Below are positions 35,582 through 43,956 of a stretch of DNA of 64,000 bases, piece after piece. The notes beneath the pieces were generated by a model. The model did not search any database, was not told where the DNA came from, and was given only the letters and a program-made list of their open reading frames with translations. This DNA comes from Bacteroidota bacterium. Its GTDB lineage: Bacteria; Bacteroidota; Rhodothermia; Rhodothermales; UBA10348. The DNA lies in assembly GCA_022567305.1 (NCBI GenBank), contig JADFHF010000009.1:34691-98690 (forward strand), read 5' to 3'. Within the stretch, counting starts at the first letter, position 1. The number at the start of each line of letters is the position of its first letter. The translations under genes were made by a program, and so were the position numbers.

Positions 35582-36334
35582 TTAAACGTCAGATAGAACG
35601 GGAAGCGTCAGAGTGAGCTCAGTGTACTCTGAATTATCGTCGGAGGTGAGCGAGAGTTCACCGCCATGAACTCGTGCAATTCTTCGCGCGAGGGTTAATC
35701 CGAGTCCGAGGTTGCTAGCCTTGGTTGTAAAGAACGGCTCGAAAATTCGAAGTCGTGCATCCATGTCGGAAAAGAGACCCGGATTCTGAATTTTGATGAC
35801 AACATTTTCACCATCGTTCGAATGGTCTACAATCATGTGCACGACGTCATCCGATGAAGCGCATGCTTCGTATGCATTTCTGAGAACAGCCATGAGTGCT
35901 TGCCTGATCAGAGTTTCGTCGGCCCGGACAAATACCCTTTCAGGCACGTGTTCTTCTACACTGAGTCGGGAAACCTCGGAATCCGCCAGGATGGCTTTCA
36001 AATCACTCGAGATCGCATTGCCCGGCACCTTGTGAAAATGTGCCTCAATAGGATCGTTGAAATGCTGAAGGTCTTTCAGAATGCCTTCGATCCGGCTGGT
36101 ACTTTCAAGAATCCGGAAAGCATACTCGCGCTGGTCCGGATCGTCCAATGTCGGGATTAGAAGATCAGTAAATCCTTCAATGCTTGTAATCAGGCCACGT
36201 ATCCTATGTCCCAAGACGTGAGCAAACGTCGCAATCGACGGCTGCTCTTCGGAGGCAAAGCGTCGGTGACGTGCAAATCCGATCGAAGGCCTGTTTTCGG
36301 CCCTGGGCTTTCTGGAAGTATGGCTACTTGACAA
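35582..36334 (-). CDS. Soluble sensor histidine kinase
   Basis: This 250-residue kinase has no sensor or membrane domain. A dimerisation/phospho-acceptor helix pair has the likely phosphorylated His43 in FAHVLGHRIRGLITSIEGF. It is followed by a HATPase domain with N box LRNAYEAC, a reduced G1 box and the F/G2 boxes FEPFFTTKASNLGLGLTLARRI. Because it lacks input domains it probably senses through a partner, perhaps the HDOD protein encoded 46 bases upstream. The NtrC-type regulator at 33503 is the natural target; an insertion element now separates the two genes. The start could be a later codon, as the first ~30 residues are low in conservation. Confidence 0.85.
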   Translation of the reverse strand: MSSSHTSRKPRAENRPSIGFARHRRFASEEQPSIATFAHVLGHRIRGLITSIEGFTDLLIPTLDDPDQREYAFRILESTSRIEGILKDLQHFNDPIEAHFHKVPGNAISSDLKAILADSEVSRLSVEEHVPERVFVRADETLIRQALMAVLRNAYEACASSDDVVHMIVDHSNDGENVVIKIQNPGLFSDMDARLRIFEPFFTTKASNLGLGLTLARRIARVHGGELSLTSDDNSEYTELTLTLPVLSDV

Positions 36335-36380
36335 TGTTTTGCGTTCTTTTTTGCCACCCGGGTCAGGTGGTCATTTCGGG

Positions 36381-37409
36381 TTACGATTCGAGGCGCGCAC
36401 TTTGATTTTCTGATGTTGTGTCCAAAACGCGGGCGCTTTGCACTGGATCTCTGTTCATCCTGTTCGGCCGAGAATCCGATTTCATAAGCGTTTTTGATCG
36501 TTTTACCTCGAAATCGAGGAATTCGTCGATCGTCTCCTTCTCGGACGTCATGTCAGCCAACAAAGCTGTGGTCGATTCCCGGCCTACCAGAGATTCGTCG
36601 ATCAACTTCGTCCAACAGGGGTCTGATTCGCAGTACGCCCAGGACACCGGGTTTGCCGCCGCATAACCTATGGCTGATGCGGCCAGACTGGCTGAATTCA
36701 CAATCCATGCAATTCGATAGGATTCGTGGTTTTCCGAAAGCACTGAGGGATCGGCGTGATGGCGCAATACGGCTGTCAGGTTTTCTGGAAATTGCATCTT
36801 TCGAGCCAAGAATTCTCCGACTTCCCGATGATCAACTCCAAATGCAAGCTGCTCAATCGACACGAGATCGCTGCCCTGAAGGCTTTCCCAAAGAGTGGAG
36901 GAGCTATACATTTTCTTTGCCTCTTCCGGAAAGTTGAGCGAGAAAATGTGTTTCCCGATATCATGAAGAAGTCCAGCCGTAAAGGCCGGCCCGCGATCAG
37001 AGGGGTCTCCACATTCCAGTTGGGCAGATAATATGGCTGTTGCAACGGAATGCCGCGTCAGCTCATCCGGCGAATCACTCGGCAAATCTTCCTGGGATGC
37101 CTCTTCCGCACCAAACGTGTCTGCGAACATGCCGGCAATGGCACTTTCTTCAAGCACGTCTAAGGCTCGGCTTAGGCTGTCAACCGTAGAACGAAGCCCA
37201 TAGTATGAGCTGTTCGCACGCTTGAGAATCCAAACAGCCATTAACGGGTCGAGAGACATCATCCGAATCAGATCTTCGCGTTCAGGTGATTCAGAATGCT
37301 TTAGAAGCATGGCAGCGTAATCGCTTAGAACGACTCGGGGAGCCTTTCTAAGCCTTAAACGGGCGAGTGCTTGCGTGGCATTTAGCTGTGTGGAATTTGT
37401 CTGGCTCAC
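36381..37409 (-). CDS. HDOD-domain signalling protein
   Basis: This 342-residue protein has an HDOD domain, the HD-related output domain found in bacterial signal transduction. The domain spans about residues 10-240, with ILKRANSSYYGLRSTVDSLS (typical of HDOD) and, unusually well preserved, LLHDIGKH. Also visible are SIEQLAFGVDHREVGEFLA and the AVLRHHADP segment. Retention of the HD pair leaves enzymatic activity possible, although most HDOD proteins are thought to be non-catalytic. The last ~60 residues are charged and variable. It is the middle gene of a same-strand run with a repeat protein upstream and a histidine kinase downstream. Confidence 0.88.
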   Translation of the reverse strand: MSQTNSTQLNATQALARLRLRKAPRVVLSDYAAMLLKHSESPEREDLIRMMSLDPLMAVWILKRANSSYYGLRSTVDSLSRALDVLEESAIAGMFADTFGAEEASQEDLPSDSPDELTRHSVATAILSAQLECGDPSDRGPAFTAGLLHDIGKHIFSLNFPEEAKKMYSSSTLWESLQGSDLVSIEQLAFGVDHREVGEFLARKMQFPENLTAVLRHHADPSVLSENHESYRIAWIVNSASLAASAIGYAAANPVSWAYCESDPCWTKLIDESLVGRESTTALLADMTSEKETIDEFLDFEVKRSKTLMKSDSRPNRMNRDPVQSARVLDTTSENQSARLES

Positions 37410-37440
37410 AATATTGCAGATAGGTTAATCGTCCGAACGA

Positions 37441-38283
37441 CTAGGCAACAAGACGTATGGCGCCGTGCGTAGCAAGTGCGCGAGCCTCTTCCAGTTCGCC
37501 TTCGCGGATACATAGAGCGACAAGTCGTCGCCGGAGGAGTTCGCTGTCCGGCTGTTTGGCGTAGGCGTCACGATAGAGGGGAAGGGCTTCCTTGGTCCAT
37601 CCACTGCGAACGATCGTTTGCAGCAACTCATCGGTGGTTTCTAGAGGCGATTGCTCAATAATGAGCGCGGCTACGGCGGCTGCATCTTCGGGATGTCCGC
37701 GATACAGAGAGAGTCGGAACCACTCCTCGCGAATCTCCGGAGACATTGCCTCCAGTCCGGACGGATAAGCGCGCATTAAGTGCTCAGCCACATCGTCCCA
37801 TTCACCGAGTTGCCATGCCCAGGCGGCAAGTGCAGTATGAAGTTCACATTTTGTGAGGGGTTGATCCCATTTGGGCGTCTTCTTTGGAAGAGAGAGGTTT
37901 AAAAGTTGTAAATACGCCGCCGCGAATCCCTGGCGTCGATCAAGAATCGAAAGAAGAATGCGGTGTGCTGCATACTGTTTTGGGTGAAGATCTAGCGAAC
38001 GACCTGCTTGTCGTTTGGCGCGGTTCAAGTCGCCGGCATTGAGTTCTGCTGCCGCCAGAGCAACTCTGATCGCTGCGATTTTCTCATCTTTCAGATCTTC
38101 CTGGCTCTTCAGTAACTCGGTTGCCAACAGATTGGCTGTAGCGTGATCAGCTTCACGAAGTGCGTTCCAGATCGGTGTCAGTTCTTCGAATGGGAGATCT
38201 GTCGACGCGAATTCTAGATTTGGAAAGCGATACCGGGCGAAATAGGACCCGGACTGTTCATTAAGGTTTACTTTTTTCATCAT
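37441..38283 (-). CDS. TPR-like helical repeat protein
   Basis: This is a 280-residue soluble all-alpha protein. Several ~34-residue helix-turn-helix units can be traced, for example AALAAAELNAGDLNRAKRQAGRSLDL (read in two parts), WQLGEWDDVAEHLMRAYPSG, YRGHPEDAAAVAALIIEQSP and LCIREGELEEARALATHGA. These have the spacing of tetratricopeptide repeats without the strict consensus. There is no signal peptide. It is the first gene of the run leading to the HDOD protein and the histidine kinase, so it may be the protein-interaction or input component of that signalling set. That function is inferred from position only. Confidence 0.7.
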   Translation of the reverse strand: MMKKVNLNEQSGSYFARYRFPNLEFASTDLPFEELTPIWNALREADHATANLLATELLKSQEDLKDEKIAAIRVALAAAELNAGDLNRAKRQAGRSLDLHPKQYAAHRILLSILDRRQGFAAAYLQLLNLSLPKKTPKWDQPLTKCELHTALAAWAWQLGEWDDVAEHLMRAYPSGLEAMSPEIREEWFRLSLYRGHPEDAAAVAALIIEQSPLETTDELLQTIVRSGWTKEALPLYRDAYAKQPDSELLRRRLVALCIREGELEEARALATHGAIRLVA

Positions 38284-38521
38284 GAGATTCTCCGTAAGGT
38301 TCAGACCTCAACCAGGGAAATCCTGGTTTGTCCTGATTGCGAGTAATCTTTCCCGCTCTAACGGATTGCCAATCAAATCATCTGCCAAGCCCCCAATGTC
38401 GGGTACCCGCCGTTTTATGCATTTTTACACCTGGGAGACGGCATGATTTTCCCATTTCCGAGGCATTTTTTGCTCGCCAGACTCAGAAAAGGATGATCAG
38501 CTTCAAACGGATGGCGGACGT
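38284..38521. other. Non-coding region upstream of the repeat-protein gene
   Basis: About 240 bases hold the leader of the repeat-protein/HDOD/kinase run. They are followed by the rpmA terminator further right. I see no credible coding frame; a forward 82-codon frame crosses the terminator and is rejected. No promoter can be assigned with confidence. Confidence 0.4.
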
Positions 38522-38559
38522 GCAAAATAAAAGGCTCCCACCGTTCTGGCGGGAGCCTT
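38522..38559 (-). terminator. Rho-independent terminator of the rplU-rpmA operon
   Basis: On the reverse strand, the stem AAGGCTCCC pairs with GGGAGCCTT, extended by further pairs around a short AGAAC loop. It is followed by TTTTATTTTG. It lies 28 bases after the rpmA stop and is a strong intrinsic terminator. Confidence 0.9.
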
Positions 38560-38586
38560 GCAAACCGTATCCGGATCAAGATTGAT

Positions 38587-38847
38587 CTACGAAGCGGCCA
38601 AATCGATATGAACAACGCTGCGGTTTTTCTTTCCCTTAGAAAACCGCACAGTCCCTGAAGCGGTAGCAAAAAGGGTGTCGTCGTTGCCACGACCCATGTT
38701 TTCTCCCGGGTGAAATTTGGTTCCCCGTTGGCGAACAACAATAGCACCTGCACGGACGAATTCGCCACCGTACGCCTTAATTCCTAACATTTTGGGATTT
38801 GAATCTCGACCGTTTTTAGTCGACCCCATCCCTTTTTTATGTGCCAT
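38587..38847 (-). CDS. rpmA: 50S ribosomal protein L27
   Basis: L27 sits at the peptidyl-transferase centre with its N-terminus reaching the tRNA ends. The 86 residues match the family throughout: [42 protein letters not shown] (in two halves), [17 protein letters not shown] and [10 protein letters not shown]. The N-terminus begins AHKKG directly, without the cleaved leader seen in Firmicutes. It is encoded 58 bases downstream of rplU on the same strand, the usual L21-L27 pair, and is followed by a strong terminator. Confidence 0.98.
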   Translation of the reverse strand: MAHKKGMGSTKNGRDSNPKMLGIKAYGGEFVRAGAIVVRQRGTKFHPGENMGRGNDDTLFATASGTVRFSKGKKNRSVVHIDLAAS

Positions 38848-38905
38848 ATCGGTCTCCGAATATTTCTGTTGAGGTCGCTATTGCTGTCACTGGTCGTTTA
38901 GTTGC

Positions 38906-39340
38906 CTACTGAGAGACATGGGCCGTTTCCTTTGTTTTCTTGGTCGCAGTGCTCTTCGCTTTAGTCTCGGTGCTCTTCGCCTGAGTACTTTCGGCTTCGG
39001 TCTTGGTGCTTTTCACCTTGGTCGCGCGCTTAACCGACACAGAGTTTACGTGAATCTGGGTGTAAGCCTGGCGATGGCCCCTTTTTACTTTATAGCGTTT
39101 CCGGCGTTTCTTTTTGAAAACCAGCACTTTGTCTGCTTTGACATGCTGGAGTACCGTTGCTTTGACCGTTGCGCCTTCCACAGTCGGTGTTCCTACCTTC
39201 ACTTTCTTCCCGTCCGAAACAAGAAGCACTCGGTCGAATGTCAGCTTCTTCTTTTCGTCTTCTTCTCTTTTCGGGATGTACAGTAGGTCATCTTTCTGGA
39301 CCTTGTACTGTTTGCCCGCAATCTCAACTATCGCGTACAT
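38906..39340 (-). CDS. rplU: 50S ribosomal protein L21 with long charged C-terminal tail
   Basis: L21 binds 23S rRNA with L20. The core (about 100 residues) is clear: MYAIVEIAGKQYKVQKDDLL, FDRVLLVSDGKKVKVGTP and VFKKKRRKRYKVKRGHRQAYT. After it comes a ~40-residue low-complexity tail of K/S/T/E/A, built from loose repeats such as KSTETKAKST. Such tails occur in some FCB-group L21 proteins, though their length varies. The start is ATG 39340, preceded by an AGAGGA ribosome site. The frame is open 20 codons further upstream, but that part is not L21. The gene heads the rplU-rpmA operon. Confidence 0.97.
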   Translation of the reverse strand: MYAIVEIAGKQYKVQKDDLLYIPKREEDEKKKLTFDRVLLVSDGKKVKVGTPTVEGATVKATVLQHVKADKVLVFKKKRRKRYKVKRGHRQAYTQIHVNSVSVKRATKVKSTKTEAESTQAKSTETKAKSTATKKTKETAHVSQ

Positions 39341-39416
39341 TGAAAGTCCTCTTCTTTGGTGCGCAGGGTTGGTTACCGGCGCGAGAGATCGGAATAGCAC
39401 ATTTTCATTTAGCCTT

Positions 39417-39447
39417 ACAAGTTACGATTTCAATCATTTCCTGGCAA
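39417..39447 (-). promoter_or_regulatory. Possible rplU promoter (Bacteroidota-type)
   Basis: On the reverse strand, TTG at about 39447-39445 is followed after 20 bases by TAACTTGT (39424-39417). This resembles the -33 TTG / -7 TAnnTTTG pattern of Bacteroidota promoters, about 77 bases before the L21 start. The match in the last two positions is imperfect, so it is a guess. Confidence 0.3.
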
Positions 39448-39481
39448 TCCTTGGGGTATGTACAAAGTACAGGTACGAGGT

Positions 39482-40122
39482 ATGAATGAGACCGTTCAAG
39501 TCGGTAAAGGTATCTGTAATGGTCGAAACTATCCAAAACACGCAGCTGAGATGGGTGGAGCCCGTTCCTTCCGAGCCGTGGGTATTCTTGAAACCTTCTT
39601 CTGTCATAGTTCCAACGGGCGAGTCCGTCGTCCTCCCTCAGCGATCAAACGATGTTCATCACGAGGTGGAATTGGTCGTGCTCATCGGTGCACAGGGAAA
39701 GAACATTCCCGCTGATCGATCTCTCGACATCGTTGCAGGCTATGCAGTCGGTTTGGACATGACTGCCCGGGATCTCCAGGCAGCGGCAAAAGCAGCCAGG
39801 AGTCCGTGGTCGATCGCAAAAGGGCTTTGACACGTTCGCACCGCTAGGGCCCATTATCTCGGTTTCCGAGATAGAAGATCCTCAAGATCTTAAGATCCAA
39901 CTCTCGGTGAATGGAGAACTTCGGCAAGATGGATCCACAGCGGATATGATCTTTTCGGTGGCTGAGCTGGTCTCGTTCTGCTCAGAGTGTTTTACGCTCT
40001 TTCCTGGTGATCTCTTGTTCACCGGAACACCGGATGGTGTGGGCCCGGTTCAAGACGGAGAGCGGTTGATCGCGCGGATCGACGGCCTACCCGATCTGAG
40101 TATAACGGTGATCGACTTCTGA
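39482..40122 (+). pseudogene. Fumarylacetoacetate hydrolase (FAH)-family gene with two frameshifts
   Basis: Three consecutive frames together spell one FAH-family enzyme (acylpyruvase/oxaloacetate-decarboxylase type, ~213 residues). Frame 1 from ATG 39482 gives VQVGKGICNGRNYPKHAAEM. Frame 2 then gives EPVPSEPWVFLKPSSVIVPT through DMTARDLQAAAKAARSPWS and AKG. Frame 3 continues FDTFAPLGPII..., the GSTADMIFSVAEL segment and LFTGTPDGVGPVQ to the stop at 40122. Each change is an extra base, near 39553 (in ggtggag) and near 39825 (in aaagggc). The total length of 641 bases fits two +1 insertions. Everything else, including the metal-site region, is well conserved. It is either recently inactivated or two assembly errors. 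Confidence 0.85.
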
Positions 40123-40135
40123 ACGACGACGGAGG

Positions 40136-41377
40136 TCAGTCGAGTCCCGGATACAAGCGGTCGATCAGTTCAGTTGCGGATTCGCGAGCAGTCACGAGCC
40201 GGATTTCTGTACCCTCAGCGGGTAACCAGAGTTGAGCGGGTAGTGGTCTCATGTTGTAGAGAGAGGCCATGGACATCCCGTACGCACCGACATCCAGGAT
40301 GGCCAGGAGGTCGCCGACCCTGATTTCCTGAATCGCACGCTCTCTCGCAAAGAAATCTGCCGATTCGCAGATATTGCCCACTATATCATACGTGTTTAGC
40401 TCCCCGTCAGGATGACTAAGATTGTAAACGGCGTGGTAGGCACCGTATATGGCCGGTCGAGAAAGGTGACCCATTCCGGAATCAACGCCGGCAAACAGAT
40501 GGTGCTCTGTTTCCTTTATCGTATTTACCCGGACCAATAACACTCCCGCCTCGGCGACCAGGAATCGTCCGGGTTCAAAGACAAACGTCAGATCCGTCGA
40601 AGGGTGTCGGCCCCGATATTCTTCAAGAGGCCGCACAATTTTCTCTCGCCAGAGCGACAGATCCAAGGCATGCTCATTCGGTCCGTATGGGACCCCAAGA
40701 CCTCCACCCAAATTGATGAACTGTAGTGAGTCGAACTGGATGGCGACGTCAAGCATGACTGCAATTGCAGCCCAGACCACGTCCGTGTCCAGTATACCGC
40801 TTCCAATGTGTTGGTGAAGCCCGATGAGTTGGAGATCGTACTCAGAAACGATCCTCTTTATCTCGTCGGTCTGCTCGACAGGAATACCAAATTTGCTGTC
40901 CCGACCTGCGGTGATAACATGTTTGTGATGCCCGGCTCCGATCTGCGGATTAAGACGAACGCAAACCCGGGAACACGGGAAATCCTGTCCAAATCGTTTG
41001 AGGCGAGACAGTTCGCCTACGTTCATGACGACACCCTTTGAGGCAGCCAGATTCATTTCCTGATCCGTCATGTTGTTCGCCGAGTAGAGAATCTGGTCCG
41101 GTGCGAAGCCGACTCGGATAGCCAGTTCCAACTCAGCCGGTGAGACCGCGTCAACCCCTAATCCCTCATCCAGCATTAGGCGAAGAATAGGAAGAGCCAC
41201 GTTCGCTTTGGCAGCATACGAGAGATGAACGGGGGTTCCCGACAAATGAGAACGCAAGAGTGAAATTCGGTCCCGGATAATCTGTTCCGAGTAACAGTAC
41301 GTTGGAGTCCCATACGAATCCGCGATCTCGCGAAGCGTATCTGGATTGAAGGGTCGTTTCAATTCGTGTTCTGTCAT
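40136..41377 (-). CDS. lysA: Diaminopimelate decarboxylase LysA
   Basis: LysA is a fold-type III PLP enzyme that decarboxylates meso-diaminopimelate to lysine. From ATG 41377 (MTEHELKRPFNPDTLREIAD) it has 413 residues. The PLP lysine is Lys57 in HLSYAAKANVALP. Other family segments are GLHQHIGSG, NLGGGLGVPYG, FEPGRFLVAEAG, and the dimer-interface CESADFFA, where the catalytic cysteine lies in GNICESADFF. A longer frame to 41440 overlaps the end of the upstream pseudogene and is rich in cysteine, so I reject it. dapF in this window supplies its substrate. Confidence 0.93.
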   Translation of the reverse strand: MTEHELKRPFNPDTLREIADSYGTPTYCYSEQIIRDRISLLRSHLSGTPVHLSYAAKANVALPILRLMLDEGLGVDAVSPAELELAIRVGFAPDQILYSANNMTDQEMNLAASKGVVMNVGELSRLKRFGQDFPCSRVCVRLNPQIGAGHHKHVITAGRDSKFGIPVEQTDEIKRIVSEYDLQLIGLHQHIGSGILDTDVVWAAIAVMLDVAIQFDSLQFINLGGGLGVPYGPNEHALDLSLWREKIVRPLEEYRGRHPSTDLTFVFEPGRFLVAEAGVLLVRVNTIKETEHHLFAGVDSGMGHLSRPAIYGAYHAVYNLSHPDGELNTYDIVGNICESADFFARERAIQEIRVGDLLAILDVGAYGMSMASLYNMRPLPAQLWLPAEGTEIRLVTARESATELIDRLYPGLD

Positions 41378-41420
41378 CTCGGGCAGATGGACCGCTACTT
41401 GCGAATCGCAACTTCTTGGA

Positions 41421-43139
41421 TTACAACATGACTTCGTCAAACGGCAACGTTTCTCCTGCCAATACGAATATCGTTGTGGGACGGCCTTTCGTTAGTTCCT
41501 GAAGCGATTCATAATAGGAAGCGGAATCACTGTCCGGCTCAGCCATACCCAGAATTACCAGATCCGCGTCGCGGGACGAAGCCCTCAGTATTTCCGAGAA
41601 CGGTCCGTCGTCCGCCACCAACAGCTCTGTCTGGACTCCCGTTGGTGCAGCAGTCGCAATTTCGGAAAGATTACGTGCAGTTCCTGCAGCAGCCTCTGTA
41701 GTAGGGGCTACCATTTTTATCGTCCATTCAGCGCTCTGCCAATCGAGGCTCGTCTTCAGGAGGTAGGCTAGAATGAGTATCAAGGCGCCATATCCTTTCA
41801 TTCCTCCCCACCAGATATCGATTCTTCTTCGTGCACCAAACCCTCTTGATTCAATGTAGCAGACGATGACCGTATTGCGCTTCGCGGCATGAAAGTGAGC
41901 CACCATCCGGCGGTATTCCCGACGGTTCTTGGCTTGTTCGCTATCGTCCACTAGAATCGTATTTGGTACGACCGTTCCGAGGCCGTAGGTCGTTATGAGT
42001 TGTTTTGCTCCTTCGAAAGGTGTGGCTACAGGAACCCGTCGAACGAGAGCTTGGATGCCTTGTCGATCGAGGAAATCGTAAAGGGTCCCGGAAATCGTTC
42101 TAATTCGTTCGGTGGTTACCAAGTCTGATGAAAAAACGGACGCTGTCGTGATGGGTGTGCGATGGTGGGATAGGGCAGAGGCCAGCTCAATGAGATGCCA
42201 CCGCTTTGTAGGCGCACCGGAGACGACGAGCAGGTGGGGCCTCCAGTTTTTGACATCCGTGCCGGAGCGCAGCCGCATCAGCCCGACGTGCGTCAAATTC
42301 AACCAAATACCTTGTCGCACGTCGCCCCACGCGGAGCGCAATTCTCGGCGCTCCAGCCAGAAGTAGATGAGTGTTAGAAACCCGACGGCAATCCACGTAG
42401 AAAGAGGATTGATCAGAAACATGACGCCAGCACGTCCTACGGCACCCAGCAGCGAGACGGTCCCCGGCACCCTAAACGTATGGCGGTTCGATGGATTACC
42501 CAGAAATCGCTCCAATCCCGCCGAGATGTTTAGCACTCCGTACGTGGTCAGGAAAAACATCGTCAGTATGGGAGTAACCATATTTAAATTTCCCAGCATC
42601 ACCGTAACCATAGCGATCGGAAACGTAATGGCCGTGCCGATACGCGGTTCGTCATCGGGCCCATTTCCCTGTCCAAGAAATCGAAATGCGCGAGGAAGTA
42701 CACCGTCTCTGGCAAGAGCCTGTAAGACGCGTGGTGCACCGAGAATACTTCCCAAAACACCCGAAAGTGTAGCTCCCCATACACCGAGTAAGATGGCATC
42801 TCCGCCCAATGCAATTCTCCTCATGACAGGAGGATTCTGTATCAACGGTTCGGGGGATGCGTGCGCGTCCAGTATAAGGGGGATCCCCATATAGATGATA
42901 TACCCGTTCGGATGGCCACTATCGTCCGCAGGGAATGGAACTGGACGGTTTTTCGAGGTCACCGCAGAGAGAATCCCCTGCCGTGATTCCGGTAACTGCT
43001 GAAAAAAAGACAGCGAACACCTTCCGAAGGCCGGCTCGGGGAATCGAGTTCGCGACGACCGTAGATTCTTCGTCCGAAGGCCTTTTATCGAAGCGTCGAA
43101 GAGGAGGGAGGCGAGTGATCGTCCAATGGCTCCGTTCAC
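41421..43139 (-). pseudogene. Amino-acid permease / SLC12-like cation-chloride cotransporter, truncated and frameshifted
   Basis: The main frame carries the C-terminal two thirds of a bacterial SLC12-like transporter: GYIIYMGIPLILDA, GDAILLGVWGATLSGVLGSI, LGAPRVLQALARDGVLPRAF, further membrane helices and a long soluble UspA-like tail ending VLAGETLPFDEVML. Upstream, the matching sequence [20 protein letters not shown] and [12 protein letters not shown] is in another frame (from 43020). TIVAIRTG bridges the two in a third frame, so two 1-base deletions lie near 42926 and 42905. The N-terminal ~5 membrane helices are missing altogether, because the mlaE-type gene ends at 43174. The frame's own first ~70 residues from GTG 43139 are out of register and meaningless. 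Confidence 0.85.
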
Positions 43140-43173
43140 GATGTACTGCTACTTAAAGGGCGTCCGTTCTCAA

Positions 43174-43953
43174 TCAAAGAAGCAGCTCGGCGACGAGATA
43201 GTCGGCAATCAGAATACTGACACAGCTTGTAACGACCGCTCCCGTTGTGCTTTTGCCGACGCCGTCCGCGCCACCCGAGGTGATGAAGCCTTTCCAGCAG
43301 GCGATGGACGTAATAAGAAATCCGAAGCAGAGCATTTTGGTCGCCCCATACATAGCATCGAAGGGTAGGATGTATGCCTTCGCACCGCGAATAAACGTTT
43401 CAAATGTTAAATAGCCCAATACTTCTCCGGAAATACCCCCTGCTACAAACCCTACGAAGGCTGCCGCTACATAGATAGCGGGAAACATGACGACTGCGGC
43501 CAAGACGCGCGGAAGAACCAGGAAAGAGACCGAATTCATACCCATGGCCTCCAGAGCATCGATTTGCTCGGTAACCTGCATCGTGCCAATCTCGGCTGCC
43601 ATGCTTGCTCCTATTCGTGAAGCGAGAACAAGACCTGGAATCAAAGCGGCCAACTCGAGCATGATCGTCGGCCCTACAACCATGCCCACCGTGTCTTCCG
43701 AGAGAATGATAAATTGAAGTTGGTACGCGGTCTGGATCGTAGTAACAATTCCCGCAAACGCACTGGCAAGCATAACGACGGGTAGCGAGTTAACGCCAAC
43801 ACGCACCATTTGCTGAATCAACGTCGAGAGAAAGGAACCCCGCTGACCGATCGAAGAAAAGGCTTTCCCCACGAAAACCCCGTACGATCCCACGTTTTCT
43901 ATAAAGATGCCGATGCGTTTCGGAACGATTGTTATTGCGCGCGCTCCTGTCAT
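43174..43953 (-). CDS. mlaE: MlaE-family lipid ABC transporter permease
   Basis: This 259-residue membrane subunit belongs to a phospholipid transporter of the Mla/TGD type, which moves lipids between inner and outer membranes. The family segments are LPVVMLASAFAGIVTTIQTA, GPTIMLELAALIPGLVLASR, GASMAAEIGTMQVTEQIDAL and EAMGMNSVSFLVLPRVLAAV, with five to six hydrophobic helices and the usual C-terminus (SILIADYLVAELLL). Partner genes for the ATPase (MlaF) and the MCE protein (MlaD) normally follow, but here the next sequence is a truncated permease. The start lies 3 bases after the stop of the fusion gene upstream, so it is the last member of the lipid operon. Confidence 0.9.
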   Translation of the reverse strand: MTGARAITIVPKRIGIFIENVGSYGVFVGKAFSSIGQRGSFLSTLIQQMVRVGVNSLPVVMLASAFAGIVTTIQTAYQLQFIILSEDTVGMVVGPTIMLELAALIPGLVLASRIGASMAAEIGTMQVTEQIDALEAMGMNSVSFLVLPRVLAAVVMFPAIYVAAAFVGFVAGGISGEVLGYLTFETFIRGAKAYILPFDAMYGATKMLCFGFLITSIACWKGFITSGGADGVGKSTTGAVVTSCVSILIADYLVAELLL

Positions 43954-43956
43954 CAG

